The position numbers and the translations under genes are program-made. The notes beneath the pieces are model-generated. The model ran no database searches and was not told where the DNA came from. It was given only the letters and a program-made list of their open reading frames with translations. DNA of 64,000 nucleotides from Albugo candida (lineage: Eukaryota; Oomycota; Peronosporomycetes; Albuginales; Albuginaceae): positions 62,001 through 126,000 of the forward strand of contig CAJNAR010000010.1 of NCBI GenBank assembly GCA_905220665.1. Reading direction: 5' to 3'. The stretch's first letter is position 1, and each line of letters starts with the position of its first letter. Shown piece by piece: positions 60,101-64,000 of the stretch.

Positions 60101-61150
60101 AACTGATCACTGTTTGGAGCCTTGTTATCGGATTCTATTCTTGACCATTGAGATTTGTGTATGTTTCAATGCGCTCTTCGTCACTACCATCATGGGTGAA
60201 ACCTTTGATCAAAAACACGAAAGAGTGGTCAAATCAAGTCGTTTGATATGTCAATTATTTGTCAGCTGATTTTGTAGCCTCGGTCAATGTTCAATTAGAG
60301 CTTTGCCCGTCGTCTACAAGACCAAGTAGCATATATTATCACCTTATAATCTTCCTTTGCCATTTCGGTTTACAAAGGACAGCGGCCTCAATTGCTAATT
60401 TGCGTTCTGGGTCTGGGATCTCCGTGCTTTTAGTATCCAAACTTACTTGACCCAACAAATCAGTGAAGCTTCGCTAATTGTCCAACTTTGTGTTGGACGG
60501 TATTAGGATCGGACAAGATAACTCATATTCAATTTTGGAAATTTTAATACCTATATATGGCCGTGATTAAGTAAGTTTACACTGGCAGAGCTGCGAAATA
60601 AAAATCAAAGGGTACGAATATGAACCCTTTCTTCCTGCGATTAGCACCTACTAGCTTACAATTCGTGAAAATTGCATTGAGCTCTCCTCAAGTGGCTCCG
60701 TGTATATAAGTAAGATACTACCCCAGTCTGCTGCAATTATGCAATGTCGACAAAAGGATGATGCAAGGGTCTGGGTCCTCTCTCCGTCTATTCTTACTTG
60801 CCTTGTGATGGCAAGGATAGTAGTCCGATACCATGATCGACTAGAAATGAAGCGTGGCGGTAGCATTTACAGAAATGGCAATACGAGCACGCCATTTTTT
60901 GTAGGGGAACAGCACTAGCGATACACCAGTCAAGATCGAAAAAGTGCGTGACAAATACATTGGAATTCAGCTTATATAGTTATCTACGCGGTAGCAAACA
61001 AGACCGTGTTAATGCTACAAGTACCCTTCGTATATGCTTGAAGTATCAATAATTCATCAATACCAGAGAAATGAGTGCTCTAGAAGCTTTCATAACTAGC
61101 ACGTGAATAGCAGACAACTTTTCCTGTAGTCTTCTATATTGATGCCCTAT
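57131..61150. other. 4 kb AT-rich, no supported gene
   Basis: Only short frames without domains, except the weak candidate at 59484-59735. No LTR, transposase or reverse-transcriptase motif was recognised. It may be old repeat DNA decayed beyond recognition. Confidence 0.45.
59484..59735 (+). CDS. Short frame with a Cys cluster, possibly a gene fragment
   Basis: An 83-codon frame. It has CTPACAKCSLYTERKSPVSC, and then YRVHLTLYNLRIEDNATYPR followed by IQFIFCDKF. A cysteine cluster followed by alternating strand residues recalls zinc-ribbon OB folds such as the C-terminal domain of RPA large subunits, but the spacing does not fit well. It is isolated in empty DNA, so it is more likely debris or chance than a gene. 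Confidence 0.2.
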   Translation: MFHVVTLKHRGKLIMCTPACAKCSLYTERKSPVSCPVQHLNYRVHLTLYNLRIEDNATYPRIQFIFCDKFNVGVPAKFAASLT

Positions 61151-62828
61151 CTAAACTTGCGTGCCATCTTTTGTATATTCCCGTATAATTGCAGGTACCG
61201 AGCTTGGTGGTATCATTCCTAGCTCCGTGACAATCATTGCAATGAATTTTTTGGGTGTGACATCATACTCAAAATTCAGCAATTTCAAATTAGGAATCTT
61301 TCTCCATTCTGATATTGAGAGTTGCTGAGATTCAAGAGTCTTTTTTTTTGATATGGATTTTTGTACAAGGGTGGAAGCTCGAGGAGTCGAAAGCGCTAAT
61401 AGCTTTTCTGGATCACGTAATTCATTGTGCGTGACTGCATCTAGCTGAATATGATCAGTGAAGTTGTAGGTTTCACAGCAAAAGAGGACTGGTTTGTTGT
61501 GATTATAAGCTGTCATCGCAACCAAAGCTGTACCAGCACGTGCAATTGCGACACCATTGCTCATGAAGGCTGATGCTCCAAGGAAAACTTTTGTGACATC
61601 TTCGATGATGTATGCCAGTGCATTGATCTGCACATAAGTACACTCGATACCAATTCGTGTAAGGCTTTCCAGAAGCTGTTTTCCTTCAAGGTGGGGACGT
61701 GCATCAACAATGATCACTCGAAACTGGGTAGGTCTCTTCTGATAACATTCTTTCAGCAAATGTTCTATGACCATTTCTCGTCCATAGGTGAGGATGACGT
61801 CACCAGCAGCTACTTTTTCCTGTGCAAGATTGGCGCTTAGCTTCATAGCCATAATGATGCGATTCTGTATTATTTCGTCAATTTCATCACAAACGACCGT
61901 CTTGGCTGATTCTTCGTCTAGTTCTGGTGGTAAGTTGGCTACAAAATGTCGTACCATACGTATTGTATTATTCATCCCCCATGTAGGTGTTCGACACTTG
62001 GTAAGAAATTTGACAAGCTGATGTAGATGCTGATCCAACTCCCGGCTAAGCAATTTGTCCACGCAGGAATCGAAATCGAGCACCACATTCTGTAGTGATC
62101 TGAGCATCCCAATGCAGCGTTGATTACATCCACTTATTGAGTCGTTTGCTAATCGAAGACCAAGCGAAATAATAGAAGGATGCACTTCGCTCTACAGCAA
62201 GTTGTGTGGTAGTAGAAGAGTACCTAGACAATGTGGTGTTGCAATCAACGTACAGACGAAAATCCAACATTCATCGATGATGAGCTTCGATGTTCAAATT
62301 GAGGCAAATGCGAAAACCACATAACCCGCTCGGAGGGTGGGATAAAATCCTGACCTAAAGACTGCACATAGCGTCTATCAAGCCCAGGTCAGAGAGTTTC
62401 TTGAAGAGAATACCTTTTTTGTGCTCGATACGGGATCCTCGATATTTTGATTTTTTGACAAAGAAAGCTTTGATGGCGCCGAAGTCTTGACAGCTCTTTG
62501 AGCTTCCTGCATCGCACGTCGTTCTGCCTTTGTTAACTTTTCCCGACGAGTCGTTATGTGCTTTCCCGAATTTGCAAACTTCTCAGCAGCTTTTATAGAC
62601 GGAAATGACAACAGATGAAGTGCGTATGAGGTTCAGTGCGAGTCAGCAAGCTATACCGATGCGTTTCTTTTCAGCCTTCGTTAAATTTGTACCATTCGTG
62701 TCGTTTGTGTTGTTTATTTGCGAAATGCCGAGATCCTTCTACGAATTCGCACCAATGGATTGCTCAACACGCTTGCTATATAGGATGAGCGAGTATCAAT
62801 CACTTACTTGGTTGGAATCCATCTCCAT
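61151..62828 (-). CDS. EIF2B4: Translation initiation factor eIF2B subunit delta
   Basis: Five exons, 62828-62808, 62738-62657, 62589-62414, 62361-62254 and 62191-61151, with introns of 52-69 nt, encode 475 aa. All frames close. The basic N-terminus carries two similar blocks (NLTKAEKKRIA and KLTKAERRAMQEAQR), and FIPPSERVMWFSHLPQFE leads into the catalytic-fold domain. The C-terminal IF-2B domain shows VHPSIISLGL, CRTPTWGMNNTIRMVRHFV, GDVILTYGR, IIVDARPHLEGKQLLESL, VFLGASAFMSNG, PVLFCCETYNFTD and LLNFEYDVTPKKFIAMIVTE, all diagnostic. Delta is a regulatory subunit of the guanine nucleotide exchange factor for eIF2 and senses eIF2-alpha phosphorylation. The 21-nt first exon is inferred from a GTAAGT donor and an in-frame ATG. 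Confidence 0.93.
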
Positions 62829-64000
62829 TTGTGCGAATAAATAAGTCGCCCTGATTCGCTAATAATATCCTACGGGATGATTGCGATAGATAGATCTATG
62901 GGTGCCCACTTCTATGAGACTGCAGCCATCATTTTGGCATGTATTGGAGAAGCACACTAACTGTGGTAGCAAAAGTCTCTCTTATAAGTACTATACTTAT
63001 AAAGGACTTTGTTTTAGCGTGCAGGTTGTGGATTCTGACTGGTCACTTTACAAAGTAGAGGAGCCATGCTCGAAACGCTGTGATGAATGGATGTTGAGAA
63101 TCTGTTCCTTAGCTTCCTCCCCTTGCATGCTAAGAAGAGATTAAAGGCTATTGCATCCTATCACTACACTAATTTTGATTTCATATCTGGAGTGACATAC
63201 CGTCTCTAGAATATAATTCATGGCACTCATATTTGTTCGACCCCGTGACATGCTATATATGCGATCGAAGTATATATCGGTACAGATTGATAACAGCTCA
63301 AGATAAACAGATAATATTACACGACAACTGTTCTTGTCGTGTAATATATCTACAAGAGGATCCTTCAAACCAGCACAGCACCGGCCGAACCCAAATCCTC
63401 ACTTTTAGCAGCCATTTCGACTCTTAAGTACTGAATTTGCTCGGCTCATCGATGAGACTTACGTTAGTAGGCGATAGCTAAGTTATCAAATTCCAATCGC
63501 AGCACTTCTATGAGTGCAATTTGCTTGATATGTGGAATCAATCGTTCGCTATTTGAAGGGGTTCTGGCGTGGTTATGAAAGGCAAATTGATCTAGGATGC
63601 AGTCTCACGTACAACTTGAAGCCTTCTGTCCTAGATTTCCCTGAACTTAATTCTCATACGCTATATCACAGCCGACAGCTGGGCTAAATGCTCGTCAGGT
63701 ATACTAGATTACTTGAGTGTACAGTACAGTACATCCCCATTCGACGAACCGATACCCAGCCTTTTGACCAATTGACATGGCGATCCATAGCTGTGCGAAA
63801 TCTAGCTCTATAAAATCAATGTCTGCATTCCATACCGCAATGGCTGCTTGACCCTTTTCATCTACTTGAATACCTGTGTTGTTCAGGTTTCAAGCATAAC
63901 AGAGCCAGCATCTTTATCAAGAAGTACATAGTGCTCGTAGTAAAAAGAGCATGAAGTTGCCAGGTTTTTAGAAACTTCTAGGCCGATACCACGTTGTATC
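62829..64000. other. No supported gene
   Basis: Frames at 62902-63144 and 63141-63427 have no recognised domain. The eIF2B-delta promoter should lie in the first few hundred bases. A perfect hairpin lies at 63314-63347. The right edge may cut into an unseen gene. Confidence 0.4.
63314..63347. repeat. Perfect 14-bp inverted repeat with 6-nt loop
   Basis: ATATTACACGACAA (63314-63327), loop CTGTTC, then TTGTCGTGTAATAT (63334-63347), with no mismatch. It could form a hairpin in DNA or RNA. No open frame or transposon end is tied to it. Confidence 0.75.

Overview
The window is eukaryotic. Genes are scattered on both strands and are split by very short GT-AG introns, about 48-88 nt in the models I could close. 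Intergenic DNA is AT-rich and full of decayed transposons. The gene set (dynein-2 intermediate chain, LST8, eIF2B-delta, mitochondrial bL35, a JTB-family protein), the tiny introns and the transposon mix fit an oomycete. An Albugo-like genome is my best guess, but that is inference, because no marker sequence fixes the species.

Layout. Positions 1-9410 are mainly transposon relics: a MULE-like element with intact 18-bp inverted ends, a LINE endonuclease relic, and a Ty1/copia relic lacking its reverse transcriptase end. Positions 9411-11717 hold nothing I can support. Positions 11718-30118 are the gene-dense core: DYNC2I1/WDR60, a JTB-like membrane protein, a CCDC137-like protein, mitochondrial bL35, a PH-domain protein, an unknown 212-aa protein, a KsgA/Dim1 rRNA dimethyltransferase, an acidic protein with adaptor-ear motifs, LST8, a small LSD1-type zinc-finger protein, and a RING-coiled-coil-PX protein. 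Positions 30119-51788 are repeat-rich: a lone 153-aa ORF, a second MULE-like element, a second LINE relic, a wrecked copy of the DDX41 helicase, a Ty3/gypsy relic, and a nearly full-length Ty1/copia element whose primer-binding site matches the initiator tRNA anticodon arm. Positions 51789-55000 hold an LRR plus coiled-coil gene, and part of it is duplicated in inverted orientation and decayed at 55911-57130. Positions 57131-61150 look empty. eIF2B-delta occupies 61151-62828.

How the genes relate. They are mostly independent housekeeping genes. Three are mitochondrial or ribosomal in theme (bL35m, Dim1-like, CCDC137-like). Two point to cilia or centrosomes (WDR60 and, by architecture only, the LRR-coiled-coil protein). 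LST8 and eIF2B-delta belong to nutrient and translation control, and the PX and adaptor-motif proteins to membrane traffic. Two close divergent pairs (27590/27641 and 20725/20893) and one convergent pair with 12 bp between stops (15959/15972) show how compact the core is.

I did not find a clear new biological system. The strongest unusual items are the RING-PX fusion, the LRR-coiled-coil gene with its inverted broken copy, the DDX41 relic, the repeated terminal motif of the MULE-like elements, and the head-to-head copia junction. All exon models were built by eye from splice consensus and reading-frame continuity. They have not been checked against transcripts.
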